Assembly (NCBI RefSeq): GCF_021412565.1
Contig: NZ_JAKCLJ010000003.1
Coordinates: 62,001-126,000, forward strand
Direction: 5' to 3'
From: Shewanella sp. AS1
Lineage (GTDB): Bacteria > Pseudomonadota > Gammaproteobacteria > Enterobacterales > Shewanellaceae
DNA length: 64,000 nucleotides
The notes beneath the pieces are model-generated. The model searched no databases. It saw nothing but the letters and a program-made list of their open reading frames with translations, and was not told the origin of the DNA. Shown one piece after another: positions 37,966 through 46,624 of this stretch; the stretch's first letter is position 1, and each line of letters opens with the position of its first letter. Made by a program: the position numbers and the translations under genes.

Positions 37966-38448
37966 ATGAACGGACTGAAACAACTCTTGATATTTACAGA
38001 TGGATCTTGCCTTGGCAATCCGGGTCCCGGCGGCTATGGCGTGGTGATGAAATATAAACACCATCTCAAGGAGCTCTCTGGCGGTTTCGCCCTGACCACA
38101 AATAACCGTATGGAGCTGCTTGCCCCTATCATAGCGCTGGAAGCCTTAAAAGAGCCCTGTAATATCATTCTCACCAGCGACAGCCAATATATGCGCCAAG
38201 GGATCACCCAATGGATCCATGGTTGGAAGCAGCGTAACTGGCAGACATCCAGCAAACAGCCAGTTAAAAATATCGACCTTTGGCAACGTTTGGACAAAGC
38301 GGTACAAGCGCATCATATCGACTGGCGCTGGGTAAAGGGTCACGCCGGTCACCTTGAGAACGAACGCTGCGATCAACTGGCCAGAGCGGCAGCCGAAGCG
38401 CATCCCACGGCTGAAGACACTGGCTACCTTGCCAGTCTAACGCAGTAA
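37966..38448 (+). CDS. rnhA: Ribonuclease HI
   Basis: Degrades RNA in RNA-DNA hybrids. The 160-residue product starts [20 protein letters not shown] and has the catalytic acidic residues in TDGS, NRMELL, LTSDSQY and CDQLAR, plus the basic protrusion [18 protein letters not shown] longer frame from 37882 overlaps dnaQ and is rejected; the promoter element TATACT (37929-37934) lies inside it. Start ATG at 37966 (a TTG one codon earlier is also possible). Confidence 0.96.
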   Translation: MNGLKQLLIFTDGSCLGNPGPGGYGVVMKYKHHLKELSGGFALTTNNRMELLAPIIALEALKEPCNIILTSDSQYMRQGITQWIHGWKQRNWQTSSKQPVKNIDLWQRLDKAVQAHHIDWRWVKGHAGHLENERCDQLARAAAEAHPTAEDTGYLASLTQ

Positions 38449-38498
38449 ATCTAAAACGATAGCCTAGCCTGGTCAGCCTCTACCTGATGAAAAAAGCC

Positions 38499-39269
38499 TC
38501 ACTTATTGATTTTTCGACCCAGTTGTCCAGCACGGCCAACGGTTGGGGCGGTGGACCATTTAGGTTTGGGCACCAACTGCTTATCGGCTATCGGCGTCAG
38601 CGGACTCTCCAGCTTGCGGGCCACCAGAAGATAAACTGAGCCACTGCCAGGCAGCCAGGCTTGCAGCGCATGTTGCCAGATACTCTCATTTTCGATGTCA
38701 CAGAGCAGATGATGGTAGACAAGTCTTTCATCCCCTATCACCTGATAACCCAGTAACCCCAGCCAGTCTTTGACCCGAAACGGCATAAAAAACCGCCCGC
38801 ACCAGGGAAGATGTTCCTGATATTTTGGCAGCAACTTACCTAAGAATGCCGGGCTTAAGGGGTTAAAGCCAATAATGAAAACATGCCCACCGGAAATCAG
38901 CACTCGGTCAATTTCCCGCAGTACCCGGTATGGGTCAGGCTCAAAATCGAGCAGCAAATTACAGACCACAGCGTCAATCACCCCATTTTGCAGTGGCAGA
39001 GCTCGGTAACTACCATTGAGTGACTGACCCCCTTGAGGGCTGATGGAAAACTCACGTCCCACCGGCAGATTAGGTTTATCCAGCGTGGCGCTCAGCGGCC
39101 CCATATTCAACAAATGATAGCCAAACACTTTCGGCCACCAAGGCGCGAGCTTCTCTTCTATCGCCTCCTGTAGCCATTGACCATTGGGCAGATCATCCCA
39201 TTGACTGGGATGCCTGTTTGTTGCTTCACTGGCTCTGCTTTTACCGGCATGTTTTTTACCTAAGGTCAC
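38499..39269 (-). CDS. YafS-like SAM-dependent methyltransferase
   Basis: 256 residues. WLQEAIEEKLAPWWPKVFGYHLLNMGPLS at the start, then QNGVIDAVVCNLLLDFEPDP, LREIDRVLISGGHVFIIGFNPLSP, matching class I methyltransferases of the type encoded by yafS beside gloB, rnhA and dnaQ in E. coli. The glycine-rich SAM motif is poorly conserved at its usual place. The last 25 residues are basic. Substrate unknown. Confidence 0.82.
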   Translation of the reverse strand: MTLGKKHAGKSRASEATNRHPSQWDDLPNGQWLQEAIEEKLAPWWPKVFGYHLLNMGPLSATLDKPNLPVGREFSISPQGGQSLNGSYRALPLQNGVIDAVVCNLLLDFEPDPYRVLREIDRVLISGGHVFIIGFNPLSPAFLGKLLPKYQEHLPWCGRFFMPFRVKDWLGLLGYQVIGDERLVYHHLLCDIENESIWQHALQAWLPGSGSVYLLVARKLESPLTPIADKQLVPKPKWSTAPTVGRAGQLGRKINK

Positions 39270-39520
39270 GCAGCCTCCAATCCTTAGTCTGCTTACTCTC
39301 TTATTAAATCCGTAAAGGGCTATACAAGCAATAGTGCAAATATTTAAACTAAGATGATTAATAAGATGAATGCATAAATTATTATGAAGCTATTGATCTA
39401 TAGCGATTGCTCGATGGCAATTGATCGATAGCAATTGAACCGCCGCAGTCTTTGCACTTATATAGGTTCGAGTCATATTAACTAAGTAAACTCACTCACA
39501 GAATTTCAGGTCTTGATATT
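39270..39520. other. AT-rich divergent intergenic region before gloB
   Basis: Contains short degenerate repeats around 39402-39440 (variants of CGATxGCAATTG repeated three times). It should hold the promoters for gloB and the YafS-like gene, but no hexamer pair stood out. Confidence 0.5.
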
Positions 39521-40297
39521 ATGCTTAAGGTCACGCCCATACCCGCCTTTAATGATAACTATATTTGGCTAGTCAGCGACAACCAATCCCATCATTTTGT
39601 GGTCGATCCGGGTGATGCCGATGCCGTTATCGCACACCTGAAGCAGCAACAAATAGCGTTAACCGGCATCTTGATCACTCACCATCATTTCGATCATACC
39701 GGCGGGATCGAAAAGCTGCAGAAACACTTTAACCAGGCCTTGCTAGTCTATGGTCCGGATAATGAAAATATCACAGGCCTGACGCACCCCATAAGCAGTA
39801 AGATAAAACAGATTGAACTGCCCTTAACCCGAAAGCCTGTTGAGATCTTACACCTGCCCGGCCATACCCTGGGGCATATTGCCTACCAGATAGAGTCGCA
39901 CCTCTTTTGTGGCGATACCCTGTTCAATGCCGGCTGTGGCCGACTCTTTGAAGGCACGCCGGAGCAGATGCTGGCCTCCCTTAATCGTATTGCCGCCCTC
40001 GATGATAATACCTTGCTCTATCCCGCCCATGAGTACACCTTAGCCAACCTAAAGTTTGCCCTGACTGTCGAGCCTGACAACCAAAACTTGCACAAATACC
40101 ATCAGGATGCACTGCAATTAAGGGCGCAAAATAGGCCGACTCTGCCAACTATGCTTGGGCAACAAAAAGCGATTAACCCCTTTCTACGCAGCGATAGCCC
40201 CTCAATTTGGCAGCACACGGCCTCACATTTTCAACAACCTATCCAAGATGGGCAAACTTGTTTCACGCTTCTAAGGCAATGGAAAGACAACTTCTGA
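39521..40297 (+). CDS. gloB: Hydroxyacylglutathione hydrolase (glyoxalase II)
   Basis: Hydrolyses S-lactoylglutathione to lactate and glutathione, the step after GloA. 258 residues of the metallo-beta-lactamase fold: THHHFDH (residues 53-59) binds the two metals, with LPGHTLGHIAY, FCGDTLFNAGCGRLFEG and PAHEYT following. The C-terminal glyoxalase II domain ends in NPFLRSDS. Neighbours mltD and yafS match the E. coli order. Confidence 0.97.
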   Translation: MLKVTPIPAFNDNYIWLVSDNQSHHFVVDPGDADAVIAHLKQQQIALTGILITHHHFDHTGGIEKLQKHFNQALLVYGPDNENITGLTHPISSKIKQIELPLTRKPVEILHLPGHTLGHIAYQIESHLFCGDTLFNAGCGRLFEGTPEQMLASLNRIAALDDNTLLYPAHEYTLANLKFALTVEPDNQNLHKYHQDALQLRAQNRPTLPTMLGQQKAINPFLRSDSPSIWQHTASHFQQPIQDGQTCFTLLRQWKDNF

Positions 40298-40380
40298 TAA
40301 ATCATTTACAATGCCGGGCTAATTTAGTCTCCATTCTCATCTGAGGTCGTGTAAGAGGGACACTATTAAAGGAAAATTAG

Positions 40381-41922
40381 ATGCGTTTAACATCTTTTTT
40401 AATAGCTGGGGGACTTTCTCTGCTTGTCGGTTGTCAGTCTTTTAATGAACAGCCCCCAGTCGAAGCTCAACCCCTTGAGGTGCCTGTTAGCACACCTGTG
40501 ATAATAGAACCCGTGCAAGTTGAGGTTGAAGCCCCAGTCGCCATCACGGACGTATGGCAGCGTATTCGACTCGGGCTCACCTTCCCCATACCCGACAAGA
40601 AACTGGTCAATCAATACCGTGACTGGTATATCAAGCACCCGAAACACCTTGCCCGCGTGTCCAAGCGTGCGCAGCCTTTTATGTACCTTATCGTCGACGA
40701 AATTGAGCAGCGTGGCTTACCCATGGAGCTGGCGCTGCTGCCAATAGTTGAAAGCTCTTTCGATCCTTTCGCCTATTCCCATGGCGCCGCCTCTGGTCTT
40801 TGGCAGTTTACCTCCCCAATGGCAAAACATTTTGGCCTGGAGATGAACTGGTGGTACGACGGCAGACGCGATGTGCCCGCCGCTACAACGGCCGCACTGG
40901 ACATGATGGAGTACCTTCACGGGAAAACGAAGCAAAACTGGCTCTACGCGATCGCCGCCTATAACACAGGCGAAGGCCGAGTGTTAAATGCGGTCAAACG
41001 CAACCAAAACAGCGGCAAAGATACTGACTTCTGGTCACTGGATCTGCCCAGTGAAACCGAGCGTTACGTGCCACAACTATTGGCTCTGGCAGACGTGATA
41101 CAACATGCCCAGGAGTATGGCATAGCGCTTTACCCCATTGAGAACCAGCCTGTGTTAAAAGTGGTCGATACTGGGAGTCAAATCGATCTTGCCCTCGCCG
41201 CCGAAATGGCTGGCATGACACTGACAGATCTACATGCCCTCAACCCAGGATTTAATCAGTGGGCAACATCTCCTCAAGGGCCCCATAAGCTGGTGTTGCC
41301 TTTAGATAAGGCCGAGCTGTTTGAGTCGGCGCTTGCCGAAAGTGATGAGCAAGACCGCCTAAAATGGCAACGTTATCAGATAAAACCCGGTGATAACCTG
41401 GGATTAATCGCCAAACGATTTCATACCACTGTCGGGGCGCTACAGGCGGTAAATGGTATCAGCAGCAATCAGATCATTGCCGGCAAATACCTGTTAATCC
41501 CAATTTCGGCCAAAGATCCATCCAAATACCTGCTTTCTGCCGATCAACGTCTGCTAAAACGCCAAAACAGCGGGCGTGGCAATAAAATGCATCACACAGT
41601 GAAATCCGGTGATTCTTTATGGATATTGGCAAAAACATACAAGGTTTCAGTCGCTAACTTAGCCAAGTGGAACAACATGGCGCCGAAAGACACGCTGCGC
41701 TTAGGCCAAAAACTCGTGATTTGGCAAAAAGGTAGCAGTAAAAGCATCACCCGCACCATTAACTACACAGTGAAAGCCGGTGACTCTTTAGCGAAAATTG
41801 CCAGTAAATTCAGTGTCACAGTTCAGCAGTTACTGCAATGGAACGACCTGTCTGAGAATAAATACCTGCAGCCGGGTCAGAAGCTCACCCTCTATGTGGA
41901 TGTGACTAAATCCAGCGCATAA
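40381..41922 (+). CDS. mltD: Membrane-bound lytic murein transglycosylase D
   Basis: Outer-membrane lipoprotein cleaving peptidoglycan glycan strands. Lipobox LLVGC gives lipidated Cys18. The transglycosylase domain has Glu124 (LPIVESSFDPFAYS), GLWQFTSPMAKHFGL, AAYNTGEGRV and ETERYVPQLLAL. Three LysM repeats follow at about 336-380, 402-447 and 457-500. At 513 residues it is longer than E. coli MltD, which has two LysM domains. AAGGAAA precedes the ATG. Confidence 0.97.
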   Translation: MRLTSFLIAGGLSLLVGCQSFNEQPPVEAQPLEVPVSTPVIIEPVQVEVEAPVAITDVWQRIRLGLTFPIPDKKLVNQYRDWYIKHPKHLARVSKRAQPFMYLIVDEIEQRGLPMELALLPIVESSFDPFAYSHGAASGLWQFTSPMAKHFGLEMNWWYDGRRDVPAATTAALDMMEYLHGKTKQNWLYAIAAYNTGEGRVLNAVKRNQNSGKDTDFWSLDLPSETERYVPQLLALADVIQHAQEYGIALYPIENQPVLKVVDTGSQIDLALAAEMAGMTLTDLHALNPGFNQWATSPQGPHKLVLPLDKAELFESALAESDEQDRLKWQRYQIKPGDNLGLIAKRFHTTVGALQAVNGISSNQIIAGKYLLIPISAKDPSKYLLSADQRLLKRQNSGRGNKMHHTVKSGDSLWILAKTYKVSVANLAKWNNMAPKDTLRLGQKLVIWQKGSSKSITRTINYTVKAGDSLAKIASKFSVTVQQLLQWNDLSENKYLQPGQKLTLYVDVTKSSA

Positions 41923-41974
41923 GGCGGTTGAGTGTCAAAGGTCATGGAAAAGACCGTTGAAAAGACCATTGAAT

Positions 41975-42003
41975 AAAAAAGCGATGCCAGGCATCGCTTT
42001 TTT
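41975..42003. terminator. Bidirectional terminator after mltD
   Basis: AAAAAAGCGATGC, three-base loop, GCATCGCTTTTTT; serves mltD and the convergent lipoprotein gene. Confidence 0.9.
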
Positions 42004-42026
42004 AATGAAATGAAACCGCGATTAGC

Positions 42027-42710
42027 TCACATCATTAGTGGCAACTCAACATCGGCCATCGCCTGCATGGAGGAGTCTTGTACCCTGCCCGCATATTTTG
42101 CCACCAGCATACTTCCTCTTGGGGCTTTAGCTAACACCTTGGCGGGTACCAGAAACTTCACAGTTACGCTCTTATTGGCACCAATCACCACATCCCTTAA
42201 TGCTTGGGTGAACATCATCTCACTCGACCAGGCCCATAAACGCTTGCCGTTGGGGTCCACCAGCCATAAATCTGCCGTCATGCCAGAGCGATACTGAATC
42301 GCGACGCCGACCGAGCGAGGATTGGTAATGGTCAATGTCACAGCCAAGCCTTTGACATCGCTCTGACTCGTCAGTACCCCATTTAAGATCCCTTCAGCCT
42401 TATTCATAGCGCTTTCTCGCTTTTTGTCTTGACCATATTGCGTCTGCCCCACCAGCATAGGCTGATATCCTTGGGTGTTCTCTGTTTGCCTCTTCTGCAA
42501 GCCACTCTCTGCATGCAAGCCAGTTTCTACATGCAAGCCAGTCTCGCCATGTAAATCACTCGGGCCAGTTCCCATACCTGGGGCGCTTTGCTGGCTAGTA
42601 ACAGGTACTGAGGCAGATTCAGATGACAGATCGCTTTGCGCCTCGTTGGAACAGGCCTGCATTAACATAATGGCTGTGATAAGCCCCACTTTTACTATCC
42701 AAGGGGTCAT
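42027..42710 (-). CDS. Predicted lipoprotein with BsuPI-like domain
   Basis: 227 residues. A signal peptide ends in ILMQACSN, probably a lipobox with Cys at about residue 21. A Ser/Thr-rich linker contains a short peptide repeat (TGLHVE-type, residues about 54-70). The C-terminal half (LTITNPRSVGVAIQYRSGMT, DLWLVDPNGKRLWAWSSEMMFTQAL) fits the BsuPI-related proteinase-inhibitor fold, a beta sandwich found in many secreted proteins with no assured inhibitor activity. Its ATG overlaps the AsmA stop by one base with GGAGG inside the AsmA gene, so the two are coupled. Confidence 0.78.
   Translation of the reverse strand: MTPWIVKVGLITAIMLMQACSNEAQSDLSSESASVPVTSQQSAPGMGTGPSDLHGETGLHVETGLHAESGLQKRQTENTQGYQPMLVGQTQYGQDKKRESAMNKAEGILNGVLTSQSDVKGLAVTLTITNPRSVGVAIQYRSGMTADLWLVDPNGKRLWAWSSEMMFTQALRDVVIGANKSVTVKFLVPAKVLAKAPRGSMLVAKYAGRVQDSSMQAMADVELPLMM
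42494..42560 (-). repeat. 21-bp degenerate tandem repeat in the BsuPI-like lipoprotein gene
   Basis: About three copies of a unit containing TGCAAGCCA(G/C)T on the plus strand, in frame, coding for (T/S)GLH(V/A)E-type peptides in the linker after the signal peptide. Confidence 0.7.
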
Positions 42711-44575
42711 TAAAATCCTCCCAGTTTCTTAAACAGTTTATCTTTCAGCTTGTCTTTGGCTTTTTCGGTTTCCTGTTTGAGCTTGTTATCGAACAGTGCC
42801 TTGGTATCCAGGGCAAACTTGGGCTCGGCCATGCTGCCTGAAATCGCAAAGGGGATCTCTACGCCATAGAGAGAATCACGCTCGCTACCGCCTTGTCCTT
42901 CCAATGACCCAACAACAGAGGTGCTGAGCTTATAATCTATCGCCTCAGAAATCAGGTTCACCTGCCCCTTACCAGCAAGACGGATTAAAGGCGAAGCCAT
43001 AGACAGGTCAGGGTTGCTGACCACCCCTTTCGCCATGGAGAAGCTGCCGGTCAGACTGGTGAAATCGGTTTTCTTCTCCGCCGAGGTGGGCGCATTGAGA
43101 TTGCCACTCAGTTTCGCCTTAGCATCGCGCAGCATCTGTGGAATATTCACCCCATAAAGCGCGCCATCGGCCACTTCAAAGTTACCATTAGCAAGCAGGT
43201 TTGATTTGATATTGTCAGGGATCAGACTCTTACCTGAGCCTGTGACGTTAAATTGCGTTTTCCCTGCAAGCAGGTCAACCTCAGCAGCATCAGTCAGAAG
43301 CGGGCGGATCTGAATACCCTCGACCTTAGTGACAAACTTATAACTGGCCACTTTATTGCGGCCATCCAGGGTTGCGCGAGTCAGCATCTTACCCTGATAA
43401 AGATCTGATGAGAGCCGCTTCAGATCCAGCACGCCATTTTTCAGCACCATAGCCAAGACCCAGTTCTGGGTCTTAATATTTTGGGTGCTGATAGACTTCA
43501 CCTTAATATCCAGGGTCGCATTGACCAACTTTAATCCGGAAAGATCGGGCTCCTGCTGCGCAGCTTGCTGCTTGTCTGTTGCCTGTTTTGAGGTATCAGC
43601 GCTCTTTGAATCTTCCCCCTTAGGTAACCAGTTATCAAGATTAATATCACCAAAATCCAGGTCGGCAACTATTTCAGGGACGCTGCTGCCGTAGTCAACA
43701 TCCAGCTTACCCGTTCCCTGAATCTCATTGGCCGTTAACTTGGCTATCATGACGGAAAGCTGTTTGGCCTTGCTGTCGATCTGCACGCCTAATTCAAGAT
43801 GATTACTCAGAGACTGATTCGGTATACCGGCTCCCTCCACCCTATTTTTGATAATGAAGTCTTTGATTGTGATAAGATCCAAGGACTTGGCGACCTTCAG
43901 CAGCCCCTCACCTTCACTACTTAGCTGCATATCCGGCATAGAGGCACTGAATTGATAGGAGAAGGAAGCAAACTCATCGAGAGAAAACGCACCTAATTTA
44001 AGCTCATCCAGATTAAAGGTTTGGGTCTGGTTGCTGGCCTCATCAAACAGATTTATCTGGGTATTGGTTATCGCAACCCCGCCTATGGTTAACTTACCCA
44101 GCTCTATTTGGCTTGGCGCCTGGGGAGCTGTCGTCGCAGGTGATTTCTCATCCGTTTTTGTATCCTTAGCGGCCACGGCCTTGTCACCACTTAAGCCATC
44201 GAAACTGCTACGCCCATCTTTGTAACTGTCTAGATTTAGCGTCAAACCATCGAGATTCAGCTGGGCTATCTCTATCTCACGGCTCAGCAACGGCATAAGT
44301 GCCACTTCGGCAACAATGCCTTTAACACTCAGCATCTCAGGATGCTTAAAGCCTTGTGGGTTTGTCAGTGATATATCACCAAGCTTGATCCCTATTGCGG
44401 GGAAGAAAGTCCAGCTTAAGTCCTGCTCAATCGCCAGCTCCCGTCCTGTTTGCTGTTTTACCAGATCGACAATCTGAGGTTTAAAATCGTTGAGATCGAA
44501 AATTAACGTCAAATAGGCAAATAAAAGAACGAATAAAGAGACGACGACTATCGACAACCATTTGATAAATTTCAT
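42710..44575 (-). CDS. AsmA family protein
   Basis: 621 residues from the preferred ATG at 44575, which has GGAAG just upstream; a Met four codons earlier has no binding site. One N-terminal membrane helix, then the AsmA signature DFKPQIVDLVKQQTGRELAI and IKLGDISLTNPQGF, a Lys/Asp/Gln-rich middle, and the C-terminal AsmA domain with ATLDGRNKVASYKF and GSLEGQGGSERDSLYGVEIPFAISG (in part). AsmA-like proteins span the periplasm and are implicated in lipid transport to or assembly of the outer membrane. First gene of a two-gene unit with the BsuPI-like lipoprotein. Confidence 0.92.
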   Translation of the reverse strand: MKFIKWLSIVVVSLFVLLFAYLTLIFDLNDFKPQIVDLVKQQTGRELAIEQDLSWTFFPAIGIKLGDISLTNPQGFKHPEMLSVKGIVAEVALMPLLSREIEIAQLNLDGLTLNLDSYKDGRSSFDGLSGDKAVAAKDTKTDEKSPATTAPQAPSQIELGKLTIGGVAITNTQINLFDEASNQTQTFNLDELKLGAFSLDEFASFSYQFSASMPDMQLSSEGEGLLKVAKSLDLITIKDFIIKNRVEGAGIPNQSLSNHLELGVQIDSKAKQLSVMIAKLTANEIQGTGKLDVDYGSSVPEIVADLDFGDINLDNWLPKGEDSKSADTSKQATDKQQAAQQEPDLSGLKLVNATLDIKVKSISTQNIKTQNWVLAMVLKNGVLDLKRLSSDLYQGKMLTRATLDGRNKVASYKFVTKVEGIQIRPLLTDAAEVDLLAGKTQFNVTGSGKSLIPDNIKSNLLANGNFEVADGALYGVNIPQMLRDAKAKLSGNLNAPTSAEKKTDFTSLTGSFSMAKGVVSNPDLSMASPLIRLAGKGQVNLISEAIDYKLSTSVVGSLEGQGGSERDSLYGVEIPFAISGSMAEPKFALDTKALFDNKLKQETEKAKDKLKDKLFKKLGGF

Positions 44576-44615
44576 AACAGCTTCCATCTGATGAGATTAA
44601 TAACGACTGGGGTGA

Positions 44616-45107
44616 CTAACATATCTTGGACAGATCCAATTTCGATGCAGATACCGCCACGCCATTATCGTCAGCATATAAGACCATACCTGGGTTAATT
44701 ATAACGCCCTCCAGCACCAATTGGATGTTTACCTCACCCTGATCCTTTTTTTCCGTTTTGATTGGATTTGCGCCCAGAGCCTGGATCCCTATGTTCATGG
44801 ATCTCAGTTTGCCGACATCACGCACATTACCCGCGATAACGATGCCGCTCCAGCCATTATCTACCGCGGTTTGCGTTATCATATCGCCAAGTAACGCACG
44901 GCGCGAACCGCTGCCATCGACCACAAGGACTTTTCCTCGACCATCCTGAGCGAGCGTAGATTTCACTTTCGAGTTATCTTCAAAACACTTAATGGTGACA
45001 ACCTCTCCCCAAAAGATAGGATGCTTGCCATATTGGCGAAAATGGGAGCCAATAAAAGATAAGTGTTCATGGTAGCAATCAAACAGATCGGGCAATAGAT
45101 CTCGCAT
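44616..45107 (-). CDS. RraA family protein
   Basis: 163 residues from an ATG at 45107 preceded by GGAGG at six bases; a longer frame to 45191 is rejected. It begins MRDLLPDLFDCYHEHL and has VVDGSGSRRALLGDM, WSGIVIAGNVRDVGKLRS and GIQALGANPIKTEKK, the landmarks of the RraA fold. Family members either inhibit RNase E or act as class II aldolases on 4-hydroxy-4-methyl-2-oxoglutarate-type substrates. The N-terminus resembles E. coli RraA less than usual (D-YxDxVxxxEPxFxSFG is replaced), so this could be a second RraA-like paralogue. Confidence 0.82.
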   Translation of the reverse strand: MRDLLPDLFDCYHEHLSFIGSHFRQYGKHPIFWGEVVTIKCFEDNSKVKSTLAQDGRGKVLVVDGSGSRRALLGDMITQTAVDNGWSGIVIAGNVRDVGKLRSMNIGIQALGANPIKTEKKDQGEVNIQLVLEGVIINPGMVLYADDNGVAVSASKLDLSKIC

Positions 45108-45251
45108 ATCAAGCCTCCGAGCAAGAATGGTATATTGAACTACTATAACAAGGACGGTCAAAAATGAAAATTTGCCAAAATTTACCGTCAACTGGTTTTA
45201 GAACTCCTGACATCACTATATAATAGAAGCTGTTTCATACTCATGAACACT

Positions 45252-45299
45252 GCTTTCATAAAGCTCCTTTATGAAAGCTGTATTTAAACGCTAAATACA
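45252..45299. repeat. Two adjacent perfect inverted repeats upstream of an orphan gene
   Basis: First dyad: GCTTTCATAAAG (45252-45263), loop CTC, CTTTATGAAAGC (45267-45278), 12 of 12 pairs. Second: TGTATTTA (45279-45286), AACGC, TAAATACA (45292-45299), 8 of 8. They are contiguous and end 65 bases before the ATG of the 105-residue gene. They may form two stem-loops in its leader or be protein-binding sites; no T tract makes them plain terminators. Confidence 0.75.
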
Positions 45300-45364
45300 A
45301 AGCAAGCTCCAAGAAAAAGCCAAGTTGTTTTAATCGACAATCAACAATCAAACGACAAGATAAG

Positions 45365-45682
45365 ATGAAAGAAAACCTCAGTTTGCAAGAAGCGATTAAT
45401 GCGCTTGACCAATATGACTATGATAAGAAGCAAACAAGTGGCCTGGAAAACGCTCGTAATACCAGCCAGATGAAAAGCTATATCAGCAGTTTAGATTACA
45501 GTTATAAGCGACTAGTTTGCTTGCAAGAGGCGATAAATGAATTGGTGGATGAAACAAAAGAGCAGCTTGTAAAGCAAGAAAAGATTCAGACTTTTAAAAC
45601 CAAGATAATTAACCTGTCACGTACCTATAATATCTCGTTCGACGATGTCGTTGATATTATGCGGCAGCAAAACAGTAAATAA
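45365..45682 (+). CDS. Unrecognised 105-residue protein
   Basis: Predicted soluble, mostly helical, acidic/lysine-rich protein. It begins MKENLSLQEAINALDQY, has a repeated LQEAIN motif (residues 7-12 and again 53-58), a heptad-like central region, and ends NISFDDVVDIMRQQNSK. The last part (NLSRTYNISFDDV) faintly recalls the linker before the H-NS DNA-binding domain, but that domain is absent. The ribosome binding site is weak. AT-rich surroundings and structured leader are unusual for this window. Function unknown; it may be a lineage-restricted gene. Confidence 0.6.
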   Translation: MKENLSLQEAINALDQYDYDKKQTSGLENARNTSQMKSYISSLDYSYKRLVCLQEAINELVDETKEQLVKQEKIQTFKTKIINLSRTYNISFDDVVDIMRQQNSK

Positions 45683-45820
45683 ATAATAGTAAATAGATAG
45701 AAGCCTTATCAAAGACTCCATCTGACTATTCTTTATTGATAGAGATTGCTTGACAGAGATTTCTTGCCGCTAATTTTTTACAAGTAGCATACCGCTAGCA
45801 GCTTCTTACGATTAGCTTAC

Positions 45821-45897
45821 TGCTCTGAATAACAGAACCAAATACTGAGCCAAATAACACCTCTTTATTCAGAGCATATAAAGTATTCAGAGCATAA
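45821..45897. repeat. Short inverted and direct repeats between the orphan gene and msrQ
   Basis: TGCTCTGAATA at 45821-45831 is the exact inverse of TATTCAGAGCA, which occurs at 45867 and 45885 within two direct copies of TATTCAGAGCATA spaced 18 bases. Folding could form alternative stem-loops between convergent genes. The rest of 45683-45925 holds nothing recognisable. Confidence 0.6.
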
Positions 45898-45925
45898 AGT
45901 TGAAATCAATAACCTGTCGATTTTA

Positions 45926-46567
45926 TTATCCCTGCGCCCGCTCTTTTATCATGGCTTTGTCTTGAAAAACCCTCTTCTTAATCTTCCCCCAATTCAGTCG
46001 AATTAATAACAGGCAAACAAAAAGCACTAGGTAGAGACTGGGTTCGATAATCTCAGATTTCACCGACCAGTAAAAATGGATCGGCGCCAAAATAGCAATG
46101 AGATAGATGCTGTTATGCACTCGCTGCCAGTTGCGCCCCATGGCCATTCTGACTCGATTAATCGATGTGATACTCAAAATAAGTAACAAAAGATAGGCGC
46201 TTGCGCCCACGAGAATATAAGGCCGCTTCACCACCTCACTAAGTAGTAAACGCCACTCAAACAGCAGATCCAGACTCAAAAATGCCATGATATGCAAGCA
46301 GGCATAGGCAAACACCCAGAGACCGACCAGGCGGCGCGTCTGCATCAGAAAAGGTAACTTAAAGCGTTTGGCCACTGGCGAGATTAAGAGTACCGCCACC
46401 AGCGTATTGAGTGTCCCCATGCCGGTATAATGAATAATATGCTGCACAGGATCGCCGCCTGCGTTACCACTCATCACATTCAATACCAGATAGAGTATGG
46501 GTAACAGGGCGAGCAGATGAAACAGACACTTGATTGCCACCAACTGGCGCGGGCTAACTTTTAACAC
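45926..46567 (-). CDS. msrQ: Methionine sulfoxide reductase heme-binding subunit MsrQ
   Basis: Inner-membrane b-type heme protein that passes electrons from the quinone pool to periplasmic MsrP. 213 residues with about six helices; HYTGMGTLNTLVAVLLISPVAK (shown in part), LVGLWVFAYACLHIMAFL and WQRVHNSIYLIAILAPIHFYWSVK carry the heme-ligand histidines of the ferric-reductase-like domain. GTG start with GGAG at seven bases. It lies 57 bases after msrP. Confidence 0.95.
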   Translation of the reverse strand: MLKVSPRQLVAIKCLFHLLALLPILYLVLNVMSGNAGGDPVQHIIHYTGMGTLNTLVAVLLISPVAKRFKLPFLMQTRRLVGLWVFAYACLHIMAFLSLDLLFEWRLLLSEVVKRPYILVGASAYLLLLILSITSINRVRMAMGRNWQRVHNSIYLIAILAPIHFYWSVKSEIIEPSLYLVLFVCLLLIRLNWGKIKKRVFQDKAMIKERAQG

Positions 46568-46624
46568 ATGCAGACTCCAATACAGCTCCCTTTATGAATA
46601 ACATCGCAATTGCTAAGAAGCAGG

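Noticed and set aside
45108..45191. Hydrophobic N-terminal extension of the RraA-like protein
   Set aside because: The ATG at 45107 has an ideal GGAGG site and gives the usual cytosolic length; the extension has no binding site.
45365..45682. Calling the orphan gene an H-NS paralogue
   Set aside because: Only a short C-terminal stretch resembles an H-NS linker; the DNA-binding core motif is absent.
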